Part shown: positions 7,247 through 12,535 of the stretch, one piece after another
How positions within the stretch are numbered: the stretch's first letter is position 1
How the letters are laid out: every line of letters begins with the position of its first letter
From: Actinomycetes bacterium
Lineage (GTDB): Bacteria; Actinomycetota; Acidimicrobiia; Acidimicrobiales; Bog-793
Assembly: GCA_021823365.1 (NCBI GenBank)
Contig: JAKAOD010000032.1
Coordinates: 1 to 12,535, forward strand
DNA length: 12,535 nucleotides
Direction of reading: 5' to 3'
Translations under genes and position numbers: made by a program
Notes under the pieces: generated by a model
What the model saw: only the letters and a program-made list of their open reading frames with translations
Told to the model about the DNA's origin: nothing
Databases searched by the model: none

Positions 7247-8590
7247 TCAGCCCACCTGTCGGGCGAGCAGCTTGAGCGCCGCCGCGGGCGAGGCGCCGCC
7301 GATCAGTGCCGAGTCCTGTGCCTGGCAGAGCTCGGTGGAGTACTGCGAGGAGATCTTCGACTGGCCCCAGGCGCGCGCATCCTTCGACTTCGACTCCTGC
7401 TCGAACACCTTGAATCGGGCGTCGTTCTCGAGCGGGAACTTCGGCACTGACACAAGTTGCGGGATGTTCGCGACGGTGTTGGCGAACTCGGAGGTGAGCT
7501 GCTTGTTCGTCGTCTCCCACTCGATGAAATCGAACGCTGCCTGCACGTTCTTCGAGCCGCGGGGGATGATCTGCGCGTTGGTGTCGATGAAGGTCGTGCC
7601 GCTGTTCTGGCCCATGCCGGCCGGCGCTGGCATCTTCGCCACGCCGATGTGCTTGGCGAGCGACGGGTTGTTCGCCTTGATGTACTGGAGCGTCCAAGGG
7701 CCGTCGAACATCATCGCCAGCTTCCCGGACTCGAATGGGTCACCGGCGGTCAGGTACGCGCCGGCGGACTGGATGAAGTTCGACACGTTGGTGGCGCCGA
7801 ACTTGGTGTAGAAGCTCTTCTCCCAGGTGAGCGCCTCCCGCGCCCCAGGGGTGTCCGGTGTTGGCGTGCCGCTCGGCGAGTACCACGAGCCGCCGAACAG
7901 CCAGCCGTAGGACTCGAGCGGGCAGACTTGACCTTGGCTCGGACCTGGATAGTTCGGCGCGAAGCCGAGCTGGGTGATCTTGCCGCCCTGGATCTTGGTC
8001 AGCTTGATCGCGTCGGCGTAGAGCTGCTGGGTCGTTGCCGGCGGCTGGTTCGGGTTGAGCCCGGCTGCGGCGAAGAGCTTCTTGTTGTAGAGGAACCCGG
8101 CGAGGAAGTTCATGAACGGCAGCCCGTAGAGCGTGCCGTTCACCGTCACCGCGTCGAGCCCGGCCGGCACGTACTGCTTCAGACTCAGATGCGCTGCCTT
8201 GATGAGGTTCGTCAGCGGCTCGACCGCGCCGGAGGTCGCCCAACCGCCGAGCACCGAGGAGGTGCCGAGATCGATGATGTCCGGCGGGTTGCCGCCCGTG
8301 ATCGAGGCGAGGATCTTGGCGTCGTTGGTGACGGGCGTCTCGGTGATCGTCACGTTCGGATGGAGCTTCTCGTACTGCGAGATCGCGGTCTTCAGCTCCT
8401 GTTCTTCATGCCCGCCGCCCCACTGCTGCCACATCGTGAGGTGGATCTTCGGCGCGGCGGCTGCAGCACCGACCGTCGGCAGGAAGAGCGCGGTACCGAT
8501 CCCGGCGAGCAGCGGCAACATGACGATGGCGCGTCGGCGCCGGGTGCGAGTCAAGCGGCTCGTCGCATTTTGGATGCGCAGCGCGGACAC
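7247..8590 (-). CDS. Extracellular sugar-binding protein, MalE/family 1 type
   Basis: A 447-residue exported receptor for the MalF/MalG-type importer. Its N-terminus has a very basic n-region (RLTRTRRRR, 12-20), a hydrophobic core (about 21-40) and an Ala-rich cleavage zone GAAAAAP (41-47). No lipobox cysteine follows. The mature domain opens with IHLTMWQQWGG, the usual first strand, and shows family features: ETPVTNDAKILASITGGNPP (84-103), GLPFMNFLAGFLYNKKLF (156-173), PFESGKLAMMFDGPWTL (285-301), and aromatic residues suited to stacking on sugar rings. The frame extends upstream to 8719, but GTG 8590 is chosen because AAGGGAGG lies about four bases before it and the signal peptide then starts correctly. 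The gene heads the minus-strand operon and is divergent from the DeoR-type regulator. Confidence 0.92.
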   Translation of the reverse strand: MSALRIQNATSRLTRTRRRRAIVMLPLLAGIGTALFLPTVGAAAAAPKIHLTMWQQWGGGHEEQELKTAISQYEKLHPNVTITETPVTNDAKILASITGGNPPDIIDLGTSSVLGGWATSGAVEPLTNLIKAAHLSLKQYVPAGLDAVTVNGTLYGLPFMNFLAGFLYNKKLFAAAGLNPNQPPATTQQLYADAIKLTKIQGGKITQLGFAPNYPGPSQGQVCPLESYGWLFGGSWYSPSGTPTPDTPGAREALTWEKSFYTKFGATNVSNFIQSAGAYLTAGDPFESGKLAMMFDGPWTLQYIKANNPSLAKHIGVAKMPAPAGMGQNSGTTFIDTNAQIIPRGSKNVQAAFDFIEWETTNKQLTSEFANTVANIPQLVSVPKFPLENDARFKVFEQESKSKDARAWGQSKISSQYSTELCQAQDSALIGGASPAAALKLLARQVG

Positions 8591-8593
8591 TGG

Positions 8594-8602
8594 ACCTCCC
8601 TT
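8594..8602 (-). promoter_or_regulatory. Ribosome binding site of the binding-protein gene
   Basis: On the minus strand, AAGGGAGGT precedes GTG 8590. It is the best Shine-Dalgarno in the region and decides the start against the longer open frame. Confidence 0.7.
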
Positions 8603-8634
8603 GTGAGCTGACGGGCGCATCTGACCGGCGGGTC

Positions 8635-8662
8635 GAGGCGTCGCCCAGCGGGCTCGCGCCTC
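8635..8662 (-). other. Leader hairpin upstream of the binding-protein gene
   Basis: GAGGCG (8635-8640) pairs with CGCCTC (8657-8662), and inside it GCCC pairs with GGGC around an AGC loop, with a small internal loop between. It lies about 45-70 bases before the start codon, in what would be the 5' untranslated region if the promoter proposed at 8780-8809 is used. A regulatory role is inference. Confidence 0.3.
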
Positions 8663-8734
8663 CCGGCCAGTCGCGCGCAGCGGTATCCGGCCTGCGAACG
8701 CCAGCCCGCGGCGGCACACCGTCGCTCTGCTCGC

Positions 8735-8750
8735 CCGTTCAAATGAACGG
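8735..8750. promoter_or_regulatory. Palindromic operator candidate for the DeoR-type repressor
   Basis: CCGTTCAAATGAACGG is a perfect inverted repeat (7-bp arms, AA centre) within the only AT-rich patch of the divergent region. Its position between the regulator and the transporter operon fits a repressor operator; binding is not shown. Confidence 0.5.
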
Positions 8751-8779
8751 TCATATCGGTTGTTCGATCAGCAAACGTT

Positions 8780-8809
8780 AGTGTACGCTCATCGATGATG
8801 TTCACGCAA
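8780..8809 (-). promoter_or_regulatory. Candidate sigma-70-type promoter for the minus-strand transporter operon
   Basis: On the minus strand TTGCGT (8809-8804) and TACACT (8785-8780) are separated by 18 bases, a fair -35/-10 pair. Transcription would start near 8772 and run across the palindrome at 8735-8750, giving a leader of about 180 bases. The same patch holds the palindrome TCATCGATGA (8789-8798) and the inverted pair GTACGC/GCGTAC (8783-8788, 8812-8817). A weaker + strand pair, TTGTTC (8760-8765) with TACGCT (8784-8789), could serve the regulator. Confidence 0.35.
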
Positions 8810-8853
8810 GTGCGTACCATCGCCCACGCGCCGAGAGCCAGGGCAGGCCGGTG

Positions 8854-9759
8854 ATGCGACCCGAGCAGCGTCACCAGGCGATCCTCGAGATGTTGATCGA
8901 GCGAGGTCGTGTCGAAGTTGACGCGCTCGTGAACGCGCTCGGCGCTTCGGCAATGACGGTACGCCGCGACCTCGCGATGCTCGAGTCGGCCGGCTCGCTG
9001 CGGCGCGTCTACCGCGGCGCGGAGCCGCAGCGCAGCGGCAGCTACGAGCCGCCGTTCGCCCTGCGGTCCCGGCTCAACGTCGAGGCCAAGCGGCGGATGG
9101 CGGGAACCGTGCGCGATCTCGTGAGGTCGGGTGAGACGGTGATCCTCGACGGCGGCTCGACCGGCGTCGCCATCGCCGAGGCGATCGCCGACCTTGCCGT
9201 CACCGTCTGCACGCCCTCGATGCGAGTCGCCAACGCCCTGCTCGCCTCGCCGAGCGTGCGGTTGATGCTGACCGGCGGCATCGTGCGCTCCAACGAGCAG
9301 ACGCTCGTCGGCGCCTCGGCGCTGCAGACGCTCGGCGGGTTCCGCTTCGATACGTTCTTGATGACCGCCAGCGCCGCCCACGCCCGGCACGGGGTGACCG
9401 AGTGGAACCCTGACGACGCCGAGGTGAAGCGCGCCGCGCTGGCGAGTGCAGAGCGCTGCGTCCTCACCGTCGACACGAGCAAGTTCGGCCAGACCGCCTT
9501 CGCCCGTGTCGCCGGGTGGGACGACATCGACGAGCTCATCACCGACGCCGAGCTGCCCGACGATCTCGCCCTCGCCATCGACTCCGCAGGTGTGCGGCTT
9601 CGCGTTGCGGCAGCGCCTGCCGCAACGGGCGCGCGCACCGACGGCTCACCCGCGGGTCACGCCAGTTTGGCGCCGCCATCTGCAGCGACTGTCAAACCGG
9701 GCGCGCCCGCACCGTCGGTCCGGTCGCGCGGTCGCCGGCCGCGACCCCCCCGAGCCTGA
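8854..9759 (+). CDS. DeoR-family transcriptional repressor of sugar genes
   Basis: A 301-residue cytoplasmic DNA-binding regulator. The N-terminal winged helix-turn-helix spans about residues 3-57 (RHQAILEMLIERGRVEVDAL, then the recognition helix ASAMTVRRDLAMLE). The C-terminal DeoR sensor domain (about 75-250) includes ILDGGSTG (97-104), LTGGIVRSNEQTLVG (139-153) and TVDTSKFGQTAF (205-216), which in this family bind a sugar-phosphate effector. After residue 252 an unusual tail of about 50 residues rich in Ala, Pro, Gly and Arg ends in SRGRRPRPPRA; most DeoR proteins stop near 250-260. ATG 8854 is used; GTG 8851 immediately before is equally possible and adds one residue. It leads the + strand operon with a SIS protein and a ROK kinase, and diverges from the transporter, so it probably controls both. 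Confidence 0.93.
   Translation: MRPEQRHQAILEMLIERGRVEVDALVNALGASAMTVRRDLAMLESAGSLRRVYRGAEPQRSGSYEPPFALRSRLNVEAKRRMAGTVRDLVRSGETVILDGGSTGVAIAEAIADLAVTVCTPSMRVANALLASPSVRLMLTGGIVRSNEQTLVGASALQTLGGFRFDTFLMTASAAHARHGVTEWNPDDAEVKRAALASAERCVLTVDTSKFGQTAFARVAGWDDIDELITDAELPDDLALAIDSAGVRLRVAAAPAATGARTDGSPAGHASLAPPSAATVKPGAPAPSVRSRGRRPRPPRA
9603..9627. repeat. Perfect inverted repeat at the start of the DeoR tail
   Basis: CGTTGCGGCAG and CTGCCGCAACG are exact reverse complements (11 bp) around a 3-base centre CGC. It sits exactly where the conserved DeoR domain ends and the low-complexity tail begins. No T-run follows. Confidence 0.6.
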
Positions 9760-9770
9760 GAGGTTCTGCC

Positions 9771-10802
9771 GTGAGCCTCACGCCCTTCGAGTTGGACATC
9801 GCCGGTGAGCCAGAGGCGTTGCGCAGCTTCGCCGCCAGCACGCTTCCGAGCGAGCTGGCGAGTCTTGAGCTCGATCGCTTCGACCGGGTCGTGCTCTCGG
9901 GGATGGGCGCCTCGCACTGCGCCGCCCATTCGGCCTGGCGCCGGTTCGTGGCGGCCGGGCGCCCGGCCTGGTGGGTTTCGACGTCGCACCTGCTCGACCG
10001 GCCGGAGCTCGTCGCCGGGCCGGCCCTGCTCGTGCTCACCTCCCAGTCCGGACGCTCGGGCGAGATCGTGGCGCTGCTCGAGAGACTCCCCTCCTCCCCG
10101 ACTCGTCGCGTCGTCGCGGTGACCAACGACGCAGCAAGCCCGCTCGCCGAGGCTGCCACCGTCGTCGTCGAGCTGCACTCGGGCGACGAGGCGACGGTGA
10201 GCACGAAGAGCTACGCGAACAGCCTCGCCGCCCACGTCCGCCTCGCAGCGGCCCTTGGTCGCGGAGATGACGGACGCGTCGTCGCCTCAATTCTCGCCGC
10301 TGCCGACGCGCTCGAGTCGCTTGCACCTGACCTCGAGATCTGGGCGCTGCAGCTCCTCGCCGAACGCCAGCCGCGCATCGTCCTCGTCGCCGATGGTGAG
10401 CGAACGTCGAGCTCGCTCTTCGGCGCCCTGATCGTGAAGGAAGCGGCGAAGCTGCCCGCTGAGGGCTTCGTCGCCGGCGAGTTCCGCCACGGTCCGATCG
10501 AGCTCGCCGGTCCCGCCCTCGGCGCCGTGCTCTTTCGTGGGGCGGCGGGCGACGAGTCGCTTGGGCACCTCGCCGTCGACCTCGTCGGCACGGGCTCGCG
10601 GGTGCTCAACGTCGGCAGCACGAGGAACACCGGGGCCGACGGTTCGAGCGGCGACTGGGTCGCGACCGACGCTTCCGACGAGCTCGGCGCGCTTGTCTGC
10701 GATGCCAGGGTCGCCCAGCAGCTGTGCGTTGCGCTTGCCCGGGCAAACGGCGTCGAGCCGGGCGCGTTCCGCTTCGGCTCCAAGATCACGACCATGATCT
10801 GA
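9771..10802 (+). CDS. Double-SIS sugar-phosphate isomerase/deaminase, GlmS-isomerase/FrlB-like
   Basis: A 343-residue cytoplasmic protein with two SIS domains and no glutaminase domain. The first SIS domain (about 36-165) has VVLSGMGASH, the phosphosugar loop LTSQSGRSGE (89-98) and DEATVSTKSYANS (139-151), matching the GlmS STKAF region. The second (about 195-320) has GEFRHGPIELAG (236-247), whose Glu in E-x-R/K-H-G-P corresponds to the catalytic Glu of GlmS. The C-terminus FRFGSKITTMI carries Lys338 near the end, like the essential Lys of GlmS-type isomerases. Enzymes of this form act on glucosamine-6-P, other amino-sugar phosphates or fructosamine-6-P. GTG 9771 is chosen because GAGAGG lies seven bases upstream and the frame before it overlaps the regulator's conserved code. 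Only 11 bases separate it from the regulator, so they form an operon. Confidence 0.9.
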   Translation: MSLTPFELDIAGEPEALRSFAASTLPSELASLELDRFDRVVLSGMGASHCAAHSAWRRFVAAGRPAWWVSTSHLLDRPELVAGPALLVLTSQSGRSGEIVALLERLPSSPTRRVVAVTNDAASPLAEAATVVVELHSGDEATVSTKSYANSLAAHVRLAAALGRGDDGRVVASILAAADALESLAPDLEIWALQLLAERQPRIVLVADGERTSSSLFGALIVKEAAKLPAEGFVAGEFRHGPIELAGPALGAVLFRGAAGDESLGHLAVDLVGTGSRVLNVGSTRNTGADGSSGDWVATDASDELGALVCDARVAQQLCVALARANGVEPGAFRFGSKITTMI

Positions 10803-10806
10803 CGTG

Positions 10807-11796
10807 ATGGTCGACTCAGCTGCAGGCCGCGCGGCAACTCCCAACGGTGGCGCAGCTGGCAGCGTCGCGGTGCTCGTCGCCGGACTCGACCTCGGGGGAA
10901 CCGGCTCGCGTGTCGTCGTACGTGCCGGTGGCGAGGTTGTCGGGCAGCTCACCCTGCCGACTGCCGAGCTCGGCGCCGGCTCGGTAGACGAGCGCGTCGG
11001 ACGCGTCGCCGCGGCGGTCCGCGGTGTAATGCCACCGGGCCACCGCCTCGTCGGCGTGGGGATAGGGGCGAGCGGCCCGATCACCCCCGACTGGAAGGTG
11101 ATCACCAACCCCGACACCCTGCCGTGGTTTTCCGGCCTTCCCCTGACCGAACTGCTCGCCGCGGAGCTGGACGTCCCGGTGCGGCTCGAGAGCGACGCGG
11201 TTGCCGCGGCGCTCGGCGAGTACCATTTTGGTGCTGGCCGGGGCGCCCGTCAGCTGCTCGCTGTGACCATCGGGACCGGCATCGGCGTGTCGCTGTTGCG
11301 CGACGGCGTACCCTTCCGCACGGCAAACGGCCAGCACCCCGACGCTGGTCACCTTCCCGTCTTCGGTGACGACAATGTGTGTTATTGCGGCCTCCGCGGG
11401 TGCCTCGAACAGCACGTTTCGCGCCTTGGGCTCGAGACCCGCCTCGCCGAGGCGGGTCTCGCGTTCGCTCCGGGCGGGATCGATGAGCTACCGGAGTCGC
11501 CGGCACTGTCTGCCGCGCTGGAGGCGTACGGGCGAGACCTCGGCCGCGGACTCGAGGCGCTCGAGGTGGTTTACGGACCCGACCAAATCGTCGTGTGCGG
11601 AGCGTCGAGTCGGTCGTTTCACCGCTTCCAGTCGGCCGTCGCCACCGGCATGGCGCGCGCCCCCGGCTTTCGAAGCGGCGTTCCGATCGTACCGTGCGAG
11701 CTCGGCGACTTCGCGGGCGCCCTCGGAGCGACGACGCTCGTAGACGTGCCGCATGAGCGGCCAGCTCAGGCGCCGCTCCAAGATCGACCGGCTTGA
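10807..11796 (+). CDS. ROK-family sugar kinase
   Basis: A 329-residue cytoplasmic kinase that phosphorylates a hexose or amino sugar with ATP. The phosphate-binding motif GLDLGGTGSR occurs at 26-35, and a second adenosine/phosphate motif TIGTGIGVSLL at 154-164. The catalytic Asp is D130 in LESDAVAAALGE, where most ROK kinases have NDANAAA, so the Asn is replaced by Val. The ROK zinc site is complete: H182 (DAGHLPVF), C192, C194 and C199 in CYCGLRGCLEQHVS. No helix-turn-helix precedes it, so it is an enzyme and not a ROK repressor. ATG 10807 is used; GTG 10804 directly before is possible. Four bases separate it from the SIS gene stop, so the two are co-translated. Kinase plus SIS isomerase/deaminase is a standard amino-sugar or fructosamine pair; the sugar is unknown. 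Confidence 0.93.
   Translation: MVDSAAGRAATPNGGAAGSVAVLVAGLDLGGTGSRVVVRAGGEVVGQLTLPTAELGAGSVDERVGRVAAAVRGVMPPGHRLVGVGIGASGPITPDWKVITNPDTLPWFSGLPLTELLAAELDVPVRLESDAVAAALGEYHFGAGRGARQLLAVTIGTGIGVSLLRDGVPFRTANGQHPDAGHLPVFGDDNVCYCGLRGCLEQHVSRLGLETRLAEAGLAFAPGGIDELPESPALSAALEAYGRDLGRGLEALEVVYGPDQIVVCGASSRSFHRFQSAVATGMARAPGFRSGVPIVPCELGDFAGALGATTLVDVPHERPAQAPLQDRPA
11433..11461. repeat. 29-bp near-perfect palindrome inside the ROK kinase gene
   Basis: CGAGACCCGCCTCG (11433-11446) and CGAGGCGGGTCTCG (11448-11461) are exact reverse complements separated by one base. It encodes part of LETRLAEAGLAF, residues about 209-218, just after the zinc motif. Arms of 14 bp with a single-base centre are far beyond chance for one site, although the role is unknown. 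Confidence 0.75.
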
Positions 11797-12112
11797 GCCG
11801 GCTTGCGCAAGATGGCGTGCGCGTCCGAGGGCTCATCCGGTTCGCGCTCGGGCGGATGCGCCGTCGTGGCGCACAGTCGCGACGGCTCTGTACTCACCGC
11901 CCCGATCGCAGATACGAGAGTCCTGCGACCGATCGGCGTCCCTCCCGCGCCGGCGCGATGCGAGGCGGGCATCCGACATGCGGGGTGACGGCGGCAGGTC
12001 AGGCGAAGTCATCTTCGTTTCCGCCATTGAGCAACCTTCGCCTCGCGCAGGGACGTCACTGTCGTCGCGCGCGGCCGCCCCCCACCTCTGCCGACCGTGG
12101 TCACCGGGCCGG
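11797..12112. other. Intergenic stretch without a convincing gene
   Basis: About 316 bases between the ROK kinase stop and the stop of a convergent minus-strand gene. A short stem CCGGC/GCCGG straddles the kinase stop codon, and a larger imperfect hairpin (11902-11936: CCGAT and CGCAG pairing with CTGCG and ATCGG, with a 4-base bulge) could end transcription, but neither has a T-run. A 64-codon minus-strand frame (12027-11833, MAETKMTSPD start, weak GAAGG upstream) and a similar + strand frame (11812-11988) are open; neither is recognisable. Confidence 0.45.
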
Positions 12113-12489
12113 CTACGGCTCGATCTCCTCGATGCGCGGCGGCCCGTGTCCCACTTGCGCGAGGCTGAGCACGTCGAGCGAGGAGAGCTCGAGGTAGAGC
12201 CCGTCGTCCTCCGCGAGGCGCCGCTCCGCCTCCGCACGTGCCATCCATGCCGACGCCGAGCCGAACGGCGAGGTGTAGTAGACGTGGTGGCCGACGTAGC
12301 GGTGGTGGCGAGCCGCCAAGTTCCCTCGCCGCCTCCGCCGAGCACCTCTCGTGCCCGTACCGCCAGGAAGACCTCGTCGACGCGTCCCTCGTAGAGCTCG
12401 CCCAGGTAGTTCGTGTGCGTCGTGCCTTCGTCGCACATCGTCGGGGTGAGGAGGAAACTGAACCGCCCTGGGTTTCTTGGAGGCTCCAT
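12113..12489 (-). pseudogene. Frameshifted gene of unknown function
   Basis: The minus strand reads as plausible protein in two successive frames. From ATG 12489 one frame gives MEPPRNPGRFSFLLTPTMCD, then YLGELYEGRVDEVFLAVRAR and EVLGGGGEG, all with G/C-ending codons. Beyond about 12325 that frame turns into Thr/Ser/Arg-rich shadow sequence, while the other frame becomes protein-like (ARHHRYVGHHVYYTSPFGSA, WMARAEAERRLAEDDGLYLE, ending in GPPRIEEIEP) up to TAG at 12115-12113. One lost base in the GGCGGAGGCGGCGAGGG tract would explain it. The repaired product would be about 124 residues. I do not recognise a family; no signal peptide or membrane helix is visible. It could be a true pseudogene, a sequencing error or, less likely, a -1 programmed shift. 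Confidence 0.5.
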
Positions 12490-12494
12490 ACCTT

Positions 12495-12505
12495 GGAAGG
12501 AAGGA
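12495..12505 (+). promoter_or_regulatory. Strong ribosome binding site at the window edge
   Basis: GGAAGGAAGGA lies seven bases before ATG 12513 and supports a + strand gene start there. The same bases lie just upstream of the minus-strand start at 12489, so the two genes would be divergent with only 23 bases between start codons. Confidence 0.5.
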
Positions 12506-12512
12506 TGGAGCC

Positions 12513-12535
12513 ATGCCCACCGAGACCTCGCCGAA
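12513..12535 (+). CDS. Start of an unidentified gene (3' truncated by the window)
   Basis: Only seven codons are visible (MPTETSP) after a strong Shine-Dalgarno. The frame is open to the edge. Nothing can be said about its product. Confidence 0.35.

Noticed and set aside
7457..8611. Plus-strand open frame of 384 codons opposite the MalE-like gene
   Set aside because: Arg/Val/Glu-rich shadow frame; the opposite strand encodes a complete binding protein with signal peptide and ribosome binding site.
10807..11796. ROK-type repressor
   Set aside because: No N-terminal helix-turn-helix; the protein begins almost directly with the phosphate-binding motif, so it is a kinase.
11902..11936. Rho-independent terminator after the kinase gene
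   Set aside because: The hairpin is interrupted by a 4-base bulge, has an 11-base loop and no T-run, so I list it only as a possible structure.
11812..12027. Small genes in either strand between the kinase and the broken gene
   Set aside because: Short overlapping frames on both strands with no recognisable domain; only one has a weak Shine-Dalgarno, so I cannot choose between them.

Overview
The window is GC-rich, with strong G/C preference at third codon positions, GTG starts next to ATG starts, and tightly packed or overlapping genes. It looks like a chromosomal sugar-utilisation region of a high-GC bacterium, most likely an actinobacterium. That placement rests on composition and gene families only; no rRNA, tRNA or other taxonomic marker is present. 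I saw no mobile element, CRISPR array or tRNA.

Region A (1-4924, + strand) is one operon cut off at its 5' end. It holds the C-terminal nucleotide-binding domain of an RbsA-type sugar ABC ATPase, two RbsC-type permeases, an LsrB/RhaS-type substrate-binding protein, and an enolase-superfamily sugar-acid dehydratase closest in motifs to L-rhamnonate dehydratase. The first three genes are joined by 4-bp ATGA overlaps. A 10-bp-stem hairpin separates the binding-protein gene from the dehydratase gene. The likely job is import of a rhamnose-like deoxysugar or related sugar and dehydration of its aldonic acid.

Region B (8590 down to 5327, - strand) is a second, unrelated sugar importer of the MalEFG type: a binding protein, then MalF-like and MalG-like permeases, with no ATPase gene. 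The permease start is unusual: a 7-codon mini-ORF with a good Shine-Dalgarno ends in a GTGA overlap with the annotated GTG start. Regions A and B converge on a 402-bp stretch with no convincing intact gene.

Region C (8854-11796, + strand) diverges from region B and encodes a DeoR-type repressor with a basic tail, a double-SIS isomerase/deaminase related to the GlmS isomerase domain, and a ROK sugar kinase. The 263-bp divergent region contains an AT-rich patch with several palindromes, good candidates for repressor operators. Together B and C suggest uptake, phosphorylation and isomerisation/deamination (or deglycation) of an amino sugar or fructosamine-like substrate.

Region D (11797-12535) has about 316 bp with no convincing gene, then a minus-strand gene of unknown function that appears frameshifted, and at the very edge the first codons of a + strand gene with a strong ribosome binding site.
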